64,000 bases of DNA from Phialocephala subalpina (Eukaryota; Ascomycota; Leotiomycetes; Helotiales; Mollisiaceae). The stretch spans positions 2,358,133 through 2,422,132 of the forward strand of contig FJOG01000003.1 in NCBI GenBank assembly GCA_900073065.1, written 5' to 3'. Below are positions 1 through 11,954 of this stretch, one piece after another. Under the pieces are notes generated by a model. That model worked only from the letters and a program-made list of their open reading frames with translations, was not told where the DNA came from and did no database searches. The translations under genes and the position numbers were made by a program. Each line of letters starts with the position of its first letter. Positions within the stretch are counted from its first letter, which is position 1.

Positions 1-1832
1 GATGCATCAAATCAGGAAGCGCTCCAGCAGATGCACATGCTCTCGATGTGAGTTGTGAAGTTATCCCTTGTTTCGAGACGAGGCTGACAGAATAGACTAT
101 CACAGCTTTCCTCGCGTCGGTCCTTCCTAAGAAATACACAAACCCGAGCTCCGATATCATAAACGTTATCGCAGGACTAGACCGAGTGGATGCGGTCTTC
201 ACGGATTTCGTTGCTGCGCTGGACGGCACAATAAGGACTGGCAGGACTTGTGAGTGCTGTACATTCGTTACTCGGCTCTTAACTTATGCTCATATAGTGG
301 ACATCCGCCAAAAGGCTATCGAAGTAGCCTTGTCCGTTGTCTCCGGTGCATACCAAACGAGCCTCCTTTCATACTTCACCCATCGCGATTTATTTCCTTC
401 TCTTATGAAAGTATGTTTGCTCCCCTTTGTTGATGAAATCAAGCTCACAATAATAGTTTGTACAAGATTCTGATACCACTTCCCGCGCATTCGAGCCCTT
501 TACTCTTCTTGGCCTGTTGGCAAACTACAATAAATTCGAATTTCAGAATCCATATCGATTACGACTGGATGATTTCGTCAACGAGGGAACCATACAAAAG
601 ATAATAAGATCTGTGGGACAAACGTGCACTATCTCACGAGGGAAATATGTTGCTATTCAGGATGATTTGCCGGAGGGATGGACTATTGGCAGTACTCTTA
701 CCATGATAGGGTTGGGATCAATAGCACCTGCTGGTACCAAGACTGCCACACCAGCCATTGATCCTGAGCTGGCTAAGGAGATGTTTGCCAAACTGTATGT
801 CAGACGAATGTCCCTCCCAGGCCCAAACTAACAGCCTATAGACCTGGTAGTGAAGCGGCTGTCTTATTGGCCACGTACGACTTTGCACATGCAAACAAGC
901 TTTTTTGCTTCAACTTTGTTTCCTTACCTGGAGAGAAGGGAGTCGAGGCACCTATGAGCAGTTTTCTGTCGATGACTTCGTACTTACTCCAACATGCCCA
1001 TTCATCTGTGCGGACGACGATGTACTCACATCTGAATCTGCTCATTTTGCGGCTGTTTATCGAAGATCAGATCCTCTGCAAGCGGATATGCAGCGAAGAG
1101 AGTAAAGTCTCAGTCAGGCTATGTCGGCAGAGGCAACCTTACTTACCCATAGTGAAGGGTGATAGAATACTGGCAGCCACCATCTTGGATATCATGATAG
1201 ATGGTATCAACCACAATCTACGGCGGCGACTCGATGTAGAGCTATACATTCTTTTCGTAGGCACCATCTTACGAATAATTTCTCACCTCTCGCGGTCCCG
1301 AACACGACTCCACTACCACTGGTCGGAACTCTTCAGATCTCTACTGTCTCTAGTCCGGTTCCTCACTACCTATACAGCGGATCTGAAACACAGCAACCAT
1401 ATCGAGACTCTACTCGACGACCTTGTCAACTTGATCGCTTTATCCCTTTCAGCCGGCGAAGCATTCCTTCCCGGCCCGGCGGCTTATGACGACCTCTTCT
1501 ACAAGCTGGTCGAGGTAGGAGAGACTTTGGTGAAATTCAGGGATAATTACGACTTGGGCAAACGGTCGACAAGTTCAATAGAGACATTAATCAGCGTTAG
1601 CACGCATTACAATCAACTTTTGGCGGAAGGCGCATCTGGACGGAGAGGAAAGCAATTGACGAGCACACAGGTCGCTGGAGTCATCAAGCAAGGATATGAG
1701 ACTTTGAGCATCCAAGCAAAGGAAGGGCTGGATAACTGGGACAGATATCGGGAGGCGGACAAGAGGAATTTCCTCAAGAAGATGGCTCGTGCAGCTGTCA
1801 ACGACGTGAAAGATTTTATCAGCGAGAATTGA
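1..1832 (+). CDS. ARMH3-like Armadillo-helical protein, 3' part
   Basis: This is the C-terminal part of the fungal counterpart of human ARMH3 (C10orf76; DUF1741/ARMH3_C family); the gene begins before the window. I place exons at about 1-47, 106-249, 298-410, 457-794 and 842-1832. Blocks I recognise include KKYTNPSSDI, HRDLFPSLMK, NKFEFQNPYRLRLDDFVNE, RLCRQRQPYLP and LHYHWSELFRSLL, and the tail is helical and charged. The animal protein works at the Golgi with PI4-kinase beta and GBF1; that role is family knowledge and is not visible here. The internal introns have good GT-AG ends, for example a CTAAC branch site just before 841. The first junction does not join cleanly in frame: the frame that looks homologous in 1-47 ends at ATG TGA. 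It may use an unusual donor or hide an indel. The family call is firm, the first exon is not. Confidence 0.85.
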
Positions 1833-3230
1833 AGCGCCTTTCAAGACTTAATGCTTTAGCTCCAGCTCGATATTGTGAAGGGAGACATGTGAGAGATGGC
1901 GGCTAACGCCAAGATATCCAATTATATACGCGTACCTAGCGGTTAAAGGTTGGTCGATTCAGCTGCCGCAGACTGCCGCAGTGCTTCAAGTCTAAATTGG
2001 CTTTGGTCCGGCGGTAAGTGACCTCGAGGCGCGGCGCTTCCAGAAGGATGCATCTACGAATCAGGAGTAAGCGAAGCCGCAGCTTGAAACTCTCTTCAAT
2101 GTCCTCGAATGTATCCGAGACTTTCCGAAGTTGAGTAACTCAAAGATTGATCGTGAATGTATTGAGCTCCGTCTCCCTCGCTCTCTTGTGATCACCTGCT
2201 GTAGAGAAATTCCTCACGAGATGACAAGGATTCGATCTGGTTTTGCCTTGGTCTCTGGCCCCTGAACTTGCAAGCGAGTGGCTGTCATTCGTCAGGGGGA
2301 AGAAAGTTTACTGCAACATCACCAACCCTCACTCCTCACAACACCACATCTTGGAATCGCTGCTGTACCTGCCTGCAAGACAGGTTCATGACTACGGGAA
2401 TGCAGCCACCTGCAGGGCCGCCAGGCACAGCCTCCTTCGGTGATGATGCCGAAGATGGCTTCCGTGAGGTCAGGGTGCAGCGTCGCTGCTTCCCCATTCT
2501 CCGCGAGGATGGCGGTGACCTTGGAAAAGCAGGTTCAGCACCACCCTGTGACTGAGTAAAGAAGGGCAAGACCGCTCGCCGGAGGCGACTTCTTTGAAAA
2601 GACGGACACCTTTAAGCTTTCGCACCGCTCCATCCTGGTGTCCCCTTGCATTCGAAGATCTTCTGGGGTCAATCGACATAACCATATCAGAAGCATCGCA
2701 AGTACATTTCATGGAGCAATCACCTAACATTACGAAGCAGTGATACGACAATACTTACTATAGTACTTACCGTCGGATCTTTCGAAGAGCCGCCTGATCT
2801 CTGATGTCTGTCAAAGAAGTTCAGGAAATCTACAAATCATTGGCTGTGAGCTTCCAATCGTAAAGGCGGCTATTTTTGCCTGCGGCAACAGCAGCGACAA
2901 AGGAAATCCACCAGATCGAGTCAACACCTGACAGTTATTTTGGAACCCGAAACAAAGAGACCTTTGTTTCGAAATCTCGCGAGTCGTTCGAGTTTCTTGG
3001 TCGTGATATTGGCTATTTCGTGGTCTTTAAGGTACGCTCTTGTCCTTCTCGTCTGCATCTGCACATTCACTTCCTCGCGTACTTACTATTGTTTCCATTC
3101 CCACAATAATATATTGCTGTACATCGAATCGATCGCGAACGACACTAGTAGTCATTGAATCACGAGTTTCATTTGTTCGAATAATTTTTCCTCGCCGTCA
3201 TCTTTTTCTTAATAAAATCCTGCAGACTTA
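1833..3230. other. intergenic, no supported gene
   Basis: Downstream flank of the ARMH3-like gene and upstream region of PRM1. Short open frames occur between 2243 and 2751 on both strands, but they overlap each other, resemble nothing I know and have no splice support. I see no RNA gene or repeat. Confidence 0.6.
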
Positions 3231-5600
3231 ATGCCTTTCCTTGGCCGACCACTTTCTACCAAACAAATCGATCTTCAAGTCAACTTCTTCAAGTCAACAA
3301 CACCCCGCATAGAACAAGATACTAAGATGAACGCCGTAGCTGGACTCAAACGCCTCTTGGCGTCACATACAGAAATGTCTTCCGCAAGGATGCCACCGCA
3401 AAGTTTCCCTGCGATCCCCTCATCTCTCAACGCTGGCGATCACGAGATGCGCGACTGGAACGGCGCGCAGGATCAACGACGATTTAATACACTACCTCAA
3501 TACACACCTTACCTCGGTCTTCCAGCCCGCTTATCGCAAGTATGGATAAACAGATGGACGGTCCTGATCATCCTGATCATATGTCGTCTCCTCCTCGCGA
3601 CTAAAGAGATCAACCACGATCTAGCCAGCGCCAAGTCAGAAGCATTATCAGCATGCACCAGTGTCGAGAACGTCGGCAGCGCGATGGCTTCGATGCCTCA
3701 CTATCTGTCCACTGGAGTTAATGCCATGGCCGCCGATGGAGTCACAAAAGCAATCAATGGGCTCATGCAGATGCTGTCGCTTACCGTCACTGGAGTGGAA
3801 GAGATCGTTCTTTTCTACATCAACATGTTAACTTCGACCTACGTGTGCCTCATCACCTTGGTCGTCGCGGGCAGTCTGCACGCTGCTATTGCTTTGATTG
3901 AGGATGTTGCCAACTTTGTGAACAGCACCATCGGTTCCCTCACAGGTGATTTGGCAACCGGTGTAAACGACTTTCAGAACGGGCTCAACTCATTCCTTAA
4001 GACTATCGATAACATCGGTAGTGTTTTCGGAGGCAAATCAACGCCTCCCACGCTCAACCTCTCGTCGCAGATCACAAGTCTTCAGAACATCAAGATCGAT
4101 CCAACTCAGTTTGACGCAGAGCTCACCAAGCTCAATGCCTCAATTCCCGACTTCGCTGAGGTCCATAATTTCACCAACAACGTGATTAAGACACCATTCG
4201 AGTTGGTCAAAGGATTCATCAACTCATCCATGGCTGCATACACCTTCGATCAGTCGGTGTTTCCGGTGCCTCAGAAGCAAGCTCTGACCTTCTGTTCCGA
4301 TAACCAAGGGATCAACAACTTCTTTGGCGGGCTTACCAAGGTCGTCTTCGACGCTCGCAAGATCCTCATCATCGTCTTAAGCATCATCGCTGTCGTGGTC
4401 TGCATCCCGATGGCATTCCAAGCGATATGGGGCTGGAGAACGATGAAGGACAGGGCAACATTCATCAAGGCAAATGCTTACGATCCTATCGATGTTGTCT
4501 ATATTGCTTCACGACCATATACGACAACAGCTGGTCTCAAGGTCTCCGAACGGTGGTTTAAAACCGAAAAGGCGAGGATTTTGACTCGCTGGTTCGTCGC
4601 CTACATCACCACTCTTCCAGCTTTATTCGTGCTAGCTCTTGGAGTTGCTGGCTTACTCACTTGTCTCTTCCAATTTCTGGTGCTCAAGGCTATTGAGAAG
4701 GAGGTCCCTGTCCTTGTGCATGAGGTTGGAGATTTCGCGGACGTCGTCGTGAGCGCACTCAACAATGCTTCGACAGCTTGGGCTCTCGGCGCCAACGCCG
4801 TTATCAACAGCACAAACACCAAAGTCAACCATGATGTCTTCGGCTGGGTCAACACCACTACTACCGCACTGAACGATACTCTCAATACCTTCTCCGATGA
4901 GATGACCAAGGCCTTGAATGTAACATTTGGTGGCACAATTTTGTATCAGCCAGTCACTGGGCTTTACGAGTGTCTGATCGGCTTGAAGATCGCTGCTTTC
5001 GAGAATGTCATCACCTGGGTTCAGGATAACGCCCATGTCACCTTCCCCGAGTTCCGTACCGACGTCTTCTCACTTGGCGCAGAGAAAAGCATCTCATCAA
5101 ATTCCTCGACCGCCGACTCATTCCTGAGTTCTCCTGGCAACACCACAACCGACGGGATCACCAATGCGGTCGTCAAGGTTACCACCAAACTCGAGGAAGC
5201 AATCAGACAAGAAGCAATCATCGCAGCATGTTTAGTCGGTGTCTGGTTCATAGTCGTCTTGATGGGAGCCGCGCGCGTGATCTACGCCCTTCTCACAAGA
5301 GACAAGACTCGCGCAGAAGGAGGAGCAGTAGGCTACACCGGCGACAATCGAGCACCTCCCTCCCCTCGAACCGCAGCCCGAAACGAACCATCGATATTCC
5401 CAGACTTTAGTCCCAACAGTGCAATGACTCCGTATCCAACAAGGAGTCATGACGAGATGACTGAGTGGCCGGCAGCTCCAGATTACCCCGGCGAAGAGAA
5501 GATGATGGGATCAGTAGGTCACAGGAAAGTAGAGACAAGTATGGCGCCTGAATATGAGAGGAATAGTACTTATGGGTACATGGTGGATGTCAAGCGATGA
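3231..5600 (+). CDS. PRM1: plasma membrane fusion protein Prm1
   Basis: A single-exon, 789-codon frame for the multispanning protein that helps plasma-membrane fusion in mating cells and hyphae. Recognisable blocks are YTPYLGLPARLSQVWINRW before the first membrane segment, SAMASMPHYLS, TSTYVCLITLVVAGS in the second, NNFFGGLTKVVFDARKIL before the third, and a large extracellular loop rich in N-x-S/T sites (NNAS, NSTN, NTTT). A last hydrophobic segment at IIAACLVGVWFIVVLMG is followed by a charged tail with tyrosines. The first ATG lies at 3231, but homologues I know start nearer a residue such as the Met codon at 3327 or 3375, so the N-terminus is uncertain. The gene stands alone with wide flanks. 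Identity is secure from order and spacing of the blocks. Confidence 0.93.
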   Translation: MPFLGRPLSTKQIDLQVNFFKSTTPRIEQDTKMNAVAGLKRLLASHTEMSSARMPPQSFPAIPSSLNAGDHEMRDWNGAQDQRRFNTLPQYTPYLGLPARLSQVWINRWTVLIILIICRLLLATKEINHDLASAKSEALSACTSVENVGSAMASMPHYLSTGVNAMAADGVTKAINGLMQMLSLTVTGVEEIVLFYINMLTSTYVCLITLVVAGSLHAAIALIEDVANFVNSTIGSLTGDLATGVNDFQNGLNSFLKTIDNIGSVFGGKSTPPTLNLSSQITSLQNIKIDPTQFDAELTKLNASIPDFAEVHNFTNNVIKTPFELVKGFINSSMAAYTFDQSVFPVPQKQALTFCSDNQGINNFFGGLTKVVFDARKILIIVLSIIAVVVCIPMAFQAIWGWRTMKDRATFIKANAYDPIDVVYIASRPYTTTAGLKVSERWFKTEKARILTRWFVAYITTLPALFVLALGVAGLLTCLFQFLVLKAIEKEVPVLVHEVGDFADVVVSALNNASTAWALGANAVINSTNTKVNHDVFGWVNTTTTALNDTLNTFSDEMTKALNVTFGGTILYQPVTGLYECLIGLKIAAFENVITWVQDNAHVTFPEFRTDVFSLGAEKSISSNSSTADSFLSSPGNTTTDGITNAVVKVTTKLEEAIRQEAIIAACLVGVWFIVVLMGAARVIYALLTRDKTRAEGGAVGYTGDNRAPPSPRTAARNEPSIFPDFSPNSAMTPYPTRSHDEMTEWPAAPDYPGEEKMMGSVGHRKVETSMAPEYERNSTYGYMVDVKR

Positions 5601-6578
5601 AATTTTGGTGCTTGGCTGGTTCCTTGACACCCGACGAGCCTTTGTATATTCCTTTGGGGCTTTTTACTGTGTGGGTAATTGGGCAAGGTTTCCTAGAATA
5701 CTCACAGGCTGATGCCACATTTCAATTCTCCAGCAAGAGAGATAGCAACAATGCCCTGGAGAAGGAGGGTAATTCGAGTCCGAGAGGGATGTATCTTTCT
5801 TGTTGTGGAAGTCTATTCATTTGGAGCACCGATACCTAGTATATAGGTGTGTGCAGAAGCAAGTTAGCTTAGTTTCAGTTGATATCAGAATGGATATCTA
5901 TGATGCAAATCCTTCCCCTACCTGAACTCCGTGAGATGATATATGAATTAGAATCTTTTCACTTGAAAGCTTGAGAGCCATGGCTTTGGATGGCTCGATC
6001 TCCATAAAAGTATCTCGTGATTTGTGATGAAGGACAATGACGCGAATTTCTAGGTCTACCGGTAGTCTATTCAGACCCTTTGCCGAGTGTGCATTTGCTC
6101 GAACTCCAACGTGAAGGCCCCCCTCCGTGACTCCGTCCATCTCTTCGTCTGTTGATATCCGAGTCAAGGTGCACGCCAACACGACCAGAGCTTCCAGCAA
6201 ACCAAAGCGCCAGGATGAGTGCCTCAAGGACATGAAAAGCCATGTTTCCAACCTCCCCGCCAGATCCCGCTCGAAGCCCCTTTTACACGCCCTTCAAACT
6301 TAGAGATTTTGCCCTAGGAAGCAGAGAAGTCCTTCGGGCAACAAACAGAAGACGTAGGTATTCCTGTACTTGGGCCAGATTGTCCAACAAGATCTTGGAT
6401 CTTACCAGATTAAAATGTCCCGCATGAGGAAGGGTCAGGGTCATTGGTGGTGAGTTCGTCTAAGGCCAGCTCCTGCCATGGCACCTAGTCTGGAACGTTG
6501 AAATTCGAAGAGCTAGATACTCAACTGACACAACGATCACCATCCAATTCGATCCCAATTGGTGTTTTCAATGGGTGT
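5601..6578. other. intergenic; possible F-box-like remnant
   Basis: Mostly the region between PRM1 and the 3' end of the broken NLR. At about 5903-5975 (+) a short frame reads LPLPELREMIYELE, resembling the start of fungal F-box/2EXR proteins, and then stops. No continuation is convincing, so I do not call a gene. Confidence 0.4.
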
Positions 6579-9500
6579 CTATACAGTCTCTCTTTTCTGC
6601 AGTAGTTCAAGCATTTCCTGCTGAGTTGCAATCCATTGTGGACAGCTTTCCAGCAAGGATATCTTAGCAAGAGCATTATCCAAAAGCCATTGCCAGTAAT
6701 GGCTGTCGTATATGCGACTATCCCAATCCGCAGAAAGCGAGTAATGGGAAGCGGATCCGTCACTCGATACCGACTCTGTATCAGAGTGTTGCTCCTCATC
6801 TTCGGACTCTAAATCATGAGCAGATGAAAGCGATCTCTCGCTCCATGCCGCCTCTGAATCAGTCTGTGATACAGAATATTCGGAGTGTGTCTCTTTCCTA
6901 TCGTGGTATTTTATCCGTCGTTCGGTTACAATCTCTTCATCAGACCCTCGTGATTCAACTTCGTCTCGCTCGTCCGAGTCCTGTTCCGATTCGTCTCTCT
7001 CAAGTTGCTCCTCGTCGATGCACTCTTGAAATCTTCTTCGGGCCGACTCGACTTCTTGTTCCAGGACATCCTCAGCATATAGCAAGTTGTCCAGATCCAA
7101 CTCATAATGACAAATTGACATGGTCGATAGATACAGCTCCATAATCCTAAGATTACCCTTGACAGATTTTCGAAAAGCTAACGGAAGCTGCTCGCTGTCT
7201 TCCACAAACATGTAGTCCAATAGCATACCCCATATCTCAACCAGGCCGCTTCGTACTGTGGGAGTAAAAGTGCGATGAAGATTGAGTGCCCATATAAAAG
7301 GATGGTCTGTCACCTTACTTAAAAGCAGCTTCGCTATTTTGGTCTCTTGGTGGATTACCTCTGCACCATGCTTCAGTAGTAGCTCTGCCACCGGGCATCG
7401 ATCTCCATCACGACTCTCGTAGAGGCTGGCAACTTCTAGCGGCGCCCAGCTACAGCCATCATACTCGATCCATTGATCATGTACTGACGCTCCATGTTTT
7501 AGAAGCTCCACGGTGCTATCTCTTGAGTACCTGGTGGCTACCGGTAAGGCAGGCGCACGGGCGGCACTCAAGCTCTCCTGGATTGCTTGTGACAGTAGCC
7601 GCTCCGGCATCTAGAAGGGCCTTGACTGCCAGGTGTTGGTTGGCCATAGTAGCCAGAGATAGTGCCGAAAATCCATAGATCGTGGCATCAAGTTGAATTT
7701 TATCCTGGGACAGATCTTCAACTATGGTCTCTAGTCCAAGGAGGGATGCAACCATCAAATGGGTACACAAGAACATGAAATGATAATTCGTTCCCCAAAA
7801 CGCCCCCCTCATGAATTGGTTTCCTATCCAAAAGCAGAACTACGCGGGAAATTGGTCCGAATCCGGATCAGAAAGAGCCATGGCCATAGTACTTAGCTCA
7901 TCTCCAGGCTTCGGTTTGAAGTGTATTGTCCAATTCAAGGCTGCGTACTTTAGGAAAGGATATTTATCTAGACCGAGGTACTCGTAGATGTTTCGTAGCT
8001 CTTCGATTGTGAACTCTTTGTCTCCGTTATCCCACCAAATCTCACTCAAGTCGTCCGCTCGCAAACCTGGTGGCCGTCGATTTCGGAACTCCTCGAAAAG
8101 GAGGTATTTCAAACAACACTCTGCAAGCACGTCTTCTGCCTTCGGCATATGGACGCATTTTCTCCATAATTCTCCTGCTTGCGGTAACTGATCCTCGCTC
8201 TGGACTAGATACTCTCGAGCCAACTGATGAATAAGGAATACTACCGAGTCCACAATGCCAACAAAAAGACCGCACAGATTCCGCACAGTACCGTAGAAGT
8301 TATTTCTGGTTTCTAATTCGAGATCGTCCAAAGTGCGAGCTGGTTGCTGGATGTTCAGGGTAACGTTCACCTCGTCAAGCGAAAGCGGTCTCGTTGCTGC
8401 GATAATGATGTGTAGAAGTCGTTTTGCCAGGCTAATATCTGTCGACTTGTTCAGAATATCCTCATAAGCCACTTCGACTGTTAGAGGGATTTCATCAATG
8501 ATGCGACCAAGTCTTGATGCCGTGCTTACCCCGGAGCTGATCCTGATTTGATCGATGATCAGATGTTGCCTTAGATAGGTCCGATTTGGGATGCTCAACA
8601 GTCTATCCAGTAGATGCTTTTCTACTGACAAAGGCAGGTCCAGTTCTATTGCCAAGTCTGGCACCAACGCCCGGATAACCAGATTGATTTCTTCACCGAT
8701 TGCTTTGAATTCTTCCTCGCCTCTGAGACGAGTAGTTGGTGTAGCCCTTGTCAAGGACTTGAATCGTCGATCAATATTCTCGTATGGCCTGCTTGTGACG
8801 ATGATTTTCAGTCGCATATTATCTTTTCCCGCGCTGCCAACCTTAGAAACAGCAAGCTTCTTCAGGGAGTCAATGATCTGGAATCTCGAAAACTCCTCGT
8901 ATTCGTCCAATGCATCTAGAAGACTTATTATCTCGTGAGATTCTGGATCCTCCACCATCGTCTGAAATATGCTCCACATGGTGAGGAATGACTCTGCTAA
9001 TTTCGGCCCCTTTTGGCGGAAGTCTCTGAGAGCATGTTTCACTAGACTGGTCTGCCGACAAAGGATTTGGTGAATGAGACGAGCAATGCAGTTCGCAGAG
9101 CCTTGCTGATCAACGAATCCATCCTTGAAGAAGAAATGGCAGACTGCAGGTCTGGATAAACCTGTAAACAACAGGTCTTCATCGATTAGGGTTCTTGCTA
9201 GGACAGATTTTCCACAGCCCGGGTCTGCAGTCACCCAAAGTAAATTTGAGGTGCCACTTTTGCGATCTCTCCAAGCCTCGAAGTTTGCATGCTCGAGCAG
9301 CCACCCACATGTTCCAGGAACTCGGAGAGGGTTGCGATCCTTATGTTGTCGATAGTCGCATGCCCCGAATATTTTCATACATTCTCGTTCTTCTGTCCTC
9401 CCAGCCTCTGTCTGAGCCTGCGCCCTTTGGCCTTCTTGTATATTCAGATATTCATCTAATCTTTCTTTCAATTGATTCATGGAATCTTGTTGCTGTTGCT

Positions 9501-11196
9501 GCCAGTTTTGCAATTCCTGAGATAAGCTTTTGGCGTTCGCTTCTTGGACCCTCTCTCACATAGGGGCGTCCATACTATGAGCAATTTCTTTGCACGATTT
9601 GTCGAAGTCTTTGATGTCTGTGAAGAGTTTCGTCCACTCGTCGGCTTTGAAGACATCACAAGCGTAATGCTTGAGCGTACTGCGAGACCTAGAACCAAGA
9701 TGCTGAGGTCAGCATTCCAATTCACACGTTTCACGAGCCCCACGAGAATTTCCCAGGAGTGCCGGGACATGCAAGACCCACAAGTCGAAGAGCGAAGGTG
9801 GATCTTCCTCCGAGAAAGCGACTTACCATTGGCACACGGCCTGAGCCAGGAATTGGAGTATGCTGGAATATAGTTGAATCAACTGTTCCTCGAGTAGCTC
9901 TCGTAGGTGCCCTTGATCATTCCCTCGTGATCTATAGACAGGTCAAGGACTTGGTAATGACGAATGACGAGAGGAATTTTTAATAAGCCTTCGGTAGCAG
10001 CATCGTACTAGGCTTCTAGGTTGGTCATCAACTTAAAAGGGATAGTCAGCGCACGTACGGAGGTACGGTACAGTACTTTGGTGCAATTTGATTATAAAGT
10101 TCGTCCTCGACCCTTAGACCTTTAAAAAGACGCATATTTCGAAACCACTGCATTCCGCCAAGTGTGGCGAGGTGAAGGCATTCTGTTCACCACTTTGGGC
10201 AGGAAGTTTGGGATCTAGATCCAGATGAGAAACCACATACCGGTAGTAAAATACAGACACCAGTCTAAGCCAGACCTGCCATGGGCTGCGAGGTCAACGC
10301 AGCAGCCACGAAATCCTTCGCAGCAAGGACGGCCGGAATCAGTTGGTCCATCTTCTCCTTTACCACAATCGTCTTGCTTCCAATCTGGAGTTTGTATCGA
10401 CTGTCACATATTTGAGATAGTTTCTTTTTCGCTAGCTTGCTCATCTCAGTGGCGGAATATTTGATGGTGACTTACTTTGGTCCATCATCCTCGCTGGTGT
10501 TGTCAAGCGCGTCGGACTACTCTAGAGATATGACCTAGTTACAATAAGCCAAAGTAACAGCAAAAGGGTTAATGATGGGAAACAACTGACATGTAAATAC
10601 TTTCCCGATAGCTTCTTGTGATCTTCGCAGAAGCTTTCGAAAGCACGACTCCATAAGTCTTCGAGCGGCGCTGGTTCAGCTGTGTTGCCGGAGACTATGG
10701 GCGGTGGAGTCGGAATGAGAAGCGTGTCCGGTTCAGCAAAACTAGCAGAACCTATTGGCTGTTCTCTAATTCGCGAGTCATCCTTAAGATCCCCATTCTC
10801 ATCGTTTCCGTTGGAGAGATCCTCATTTTCTGGATCACCGATTCTGTCTACAGGTGTAACTGCAGATTCAATTGTTTGACTTTGTTCCGAATGATGATCG
10901 CTGTCTGTCTCTACAAGTAGTTGGGTCGTGGACTTCGATTCATTGCCACTCGTCGCTGTGTGCTCTGAATCCTGAGCAGCCGTACTTGGATCAGGCTGGT
11001 CGACATTCTGCGAAATTGCCATTGGGAGAGCTGACGTGGGAGTCGGTAGCTGGGGAGTACTCGTCGTACTGTTCACACTAGACAACGGTGCCTCAGAAAC
11101 GGCTGCATTGCTAGAAGCTTCCGAGTCTGAAAGGCAGCCCAGCTTCTCTGCTCGAGGCCGCAGCCCAAGCTTCTTTGCCAGCTGCTCGAAAGGCAT
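6579..11196 (-). pseudogene. broken NWD-NACHT-ankyrin (NLR/STAND) receptor
   Basis: Read right to left. A Met at 11196 begins a Ser/Thr/Glu-rich leader ending in LEDLWSRAFESFCEDH, the usual entry to the N-terminal NWD domain. This continues in the exon near 10384-10230 (KTIVVKEKMDQLIPAVLAAK) and at about 9933-9837 (LLEEQLIQLYSSILQFLAQA). The NACHT part lies in 9513-7840, with P-loop TADPGCGKSVLAR and Walker B IISLLDALDEY. Ankyrin-like repeats (VKALLDAGA, VELLKHGASV) and a long acidic tail follow to 6579. Lesions: TGA at 9556-9558 inside the continuous coiled-coil frame, TAG at 7840-7842 just before the ankyrin part, a frame change between about 7516 and 7610, and no readable coding between about 9935 and 10225. 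Both stops fit CGA or CAG turned to TGA or TAG. Such proteins act in heterokaryon incompatibility or innate sensing; this copy looks dead. Confidence 0.8.
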
Positions 11197-11954
11197 GACA
11201 GTCGAGAGCGCAGAGAAAGACTTGCATGAGCAGCATTACAGCATCTAGCTCTTTGCCAATAGATGGAAACCTGAAAGAGAGCGGATAATTTCATTTTCGA
11301 GGCTGTGGAAAGAATGGACGTGGCAGGACCGTGGGGGCAGTTTTCTGAATTGGGGTGCTTGGTGGGGAAAGTGTTGGAGTCACGTGTGCCTCCAGAATAT
11401 TTGTCGTATAGGTCCAATTATTCATTGCATGGGTACGTTCTTGGGACTTGCTGATTCTTGGATACCCTCTACTAGAAGTTTCTCGGGATAGAAAAGCCTT
11501 CGCAAAAGCCCCTGGTGTTGAGGGTCAATCACGTGTATTGAAGGAAGTCAACTGCCGTGGCATCGCCGCCGACCTGCATTGAATCTCCGGGTTGACAATA
11601 CCCCTGAGACGAACAACCACTCGCATCCTCAGTGTTTGCATGTCTTCTCCATAAAAGGAATCGCTTTGCGTCGATGCATCTACAACTTGCAAGTGGTGGT
11701 TGATGCATGCTGCGAGTCGACATATTGTTCTCCCGAATGCGAGGCGAGGAAGTACACGTCGCCTCATTCTCTATTTCAACGTCAGACGTACCGTCTCTGT
11801 GTAACAGTATTGTCTTTCCTCATTGCTCGATTGTTCCACTTCGCGGTACACTCTATTTTCCAAAGCTCAAGTGCTAGAGCTCAAGTGATATCTCAAGAGC
11901 GGATACCTTGTCTTTCCCTCATTGTGGTCTGGACGCCAAAAATTGTTGTCCAAA
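11197..11954. other. divergent intergenic region
   Basis: Lies between the 5' end of the broken NLR (-) and the FAD monooxygenase (+), so it holds both promoters. Open frames on both strands here have no recognisable content. Confidence 0.5.

Noticed and set aside
2243..2751. Overlapping frames on both strands in the PRM1 upstream region
   Set aside because: No family resemblance, no splice support, and both strands are equally open, as expected for GC-balanced noncoding DNA.
9514..9557. A 43-nt GT-AG intron that would remove the TGA in the NLR relic
   Set aside because: Donor GTGAGA and acceptor TCTCAG exist, but the length is not a multiple of three and the joined exon leaves the NACHT frame and soon stops.
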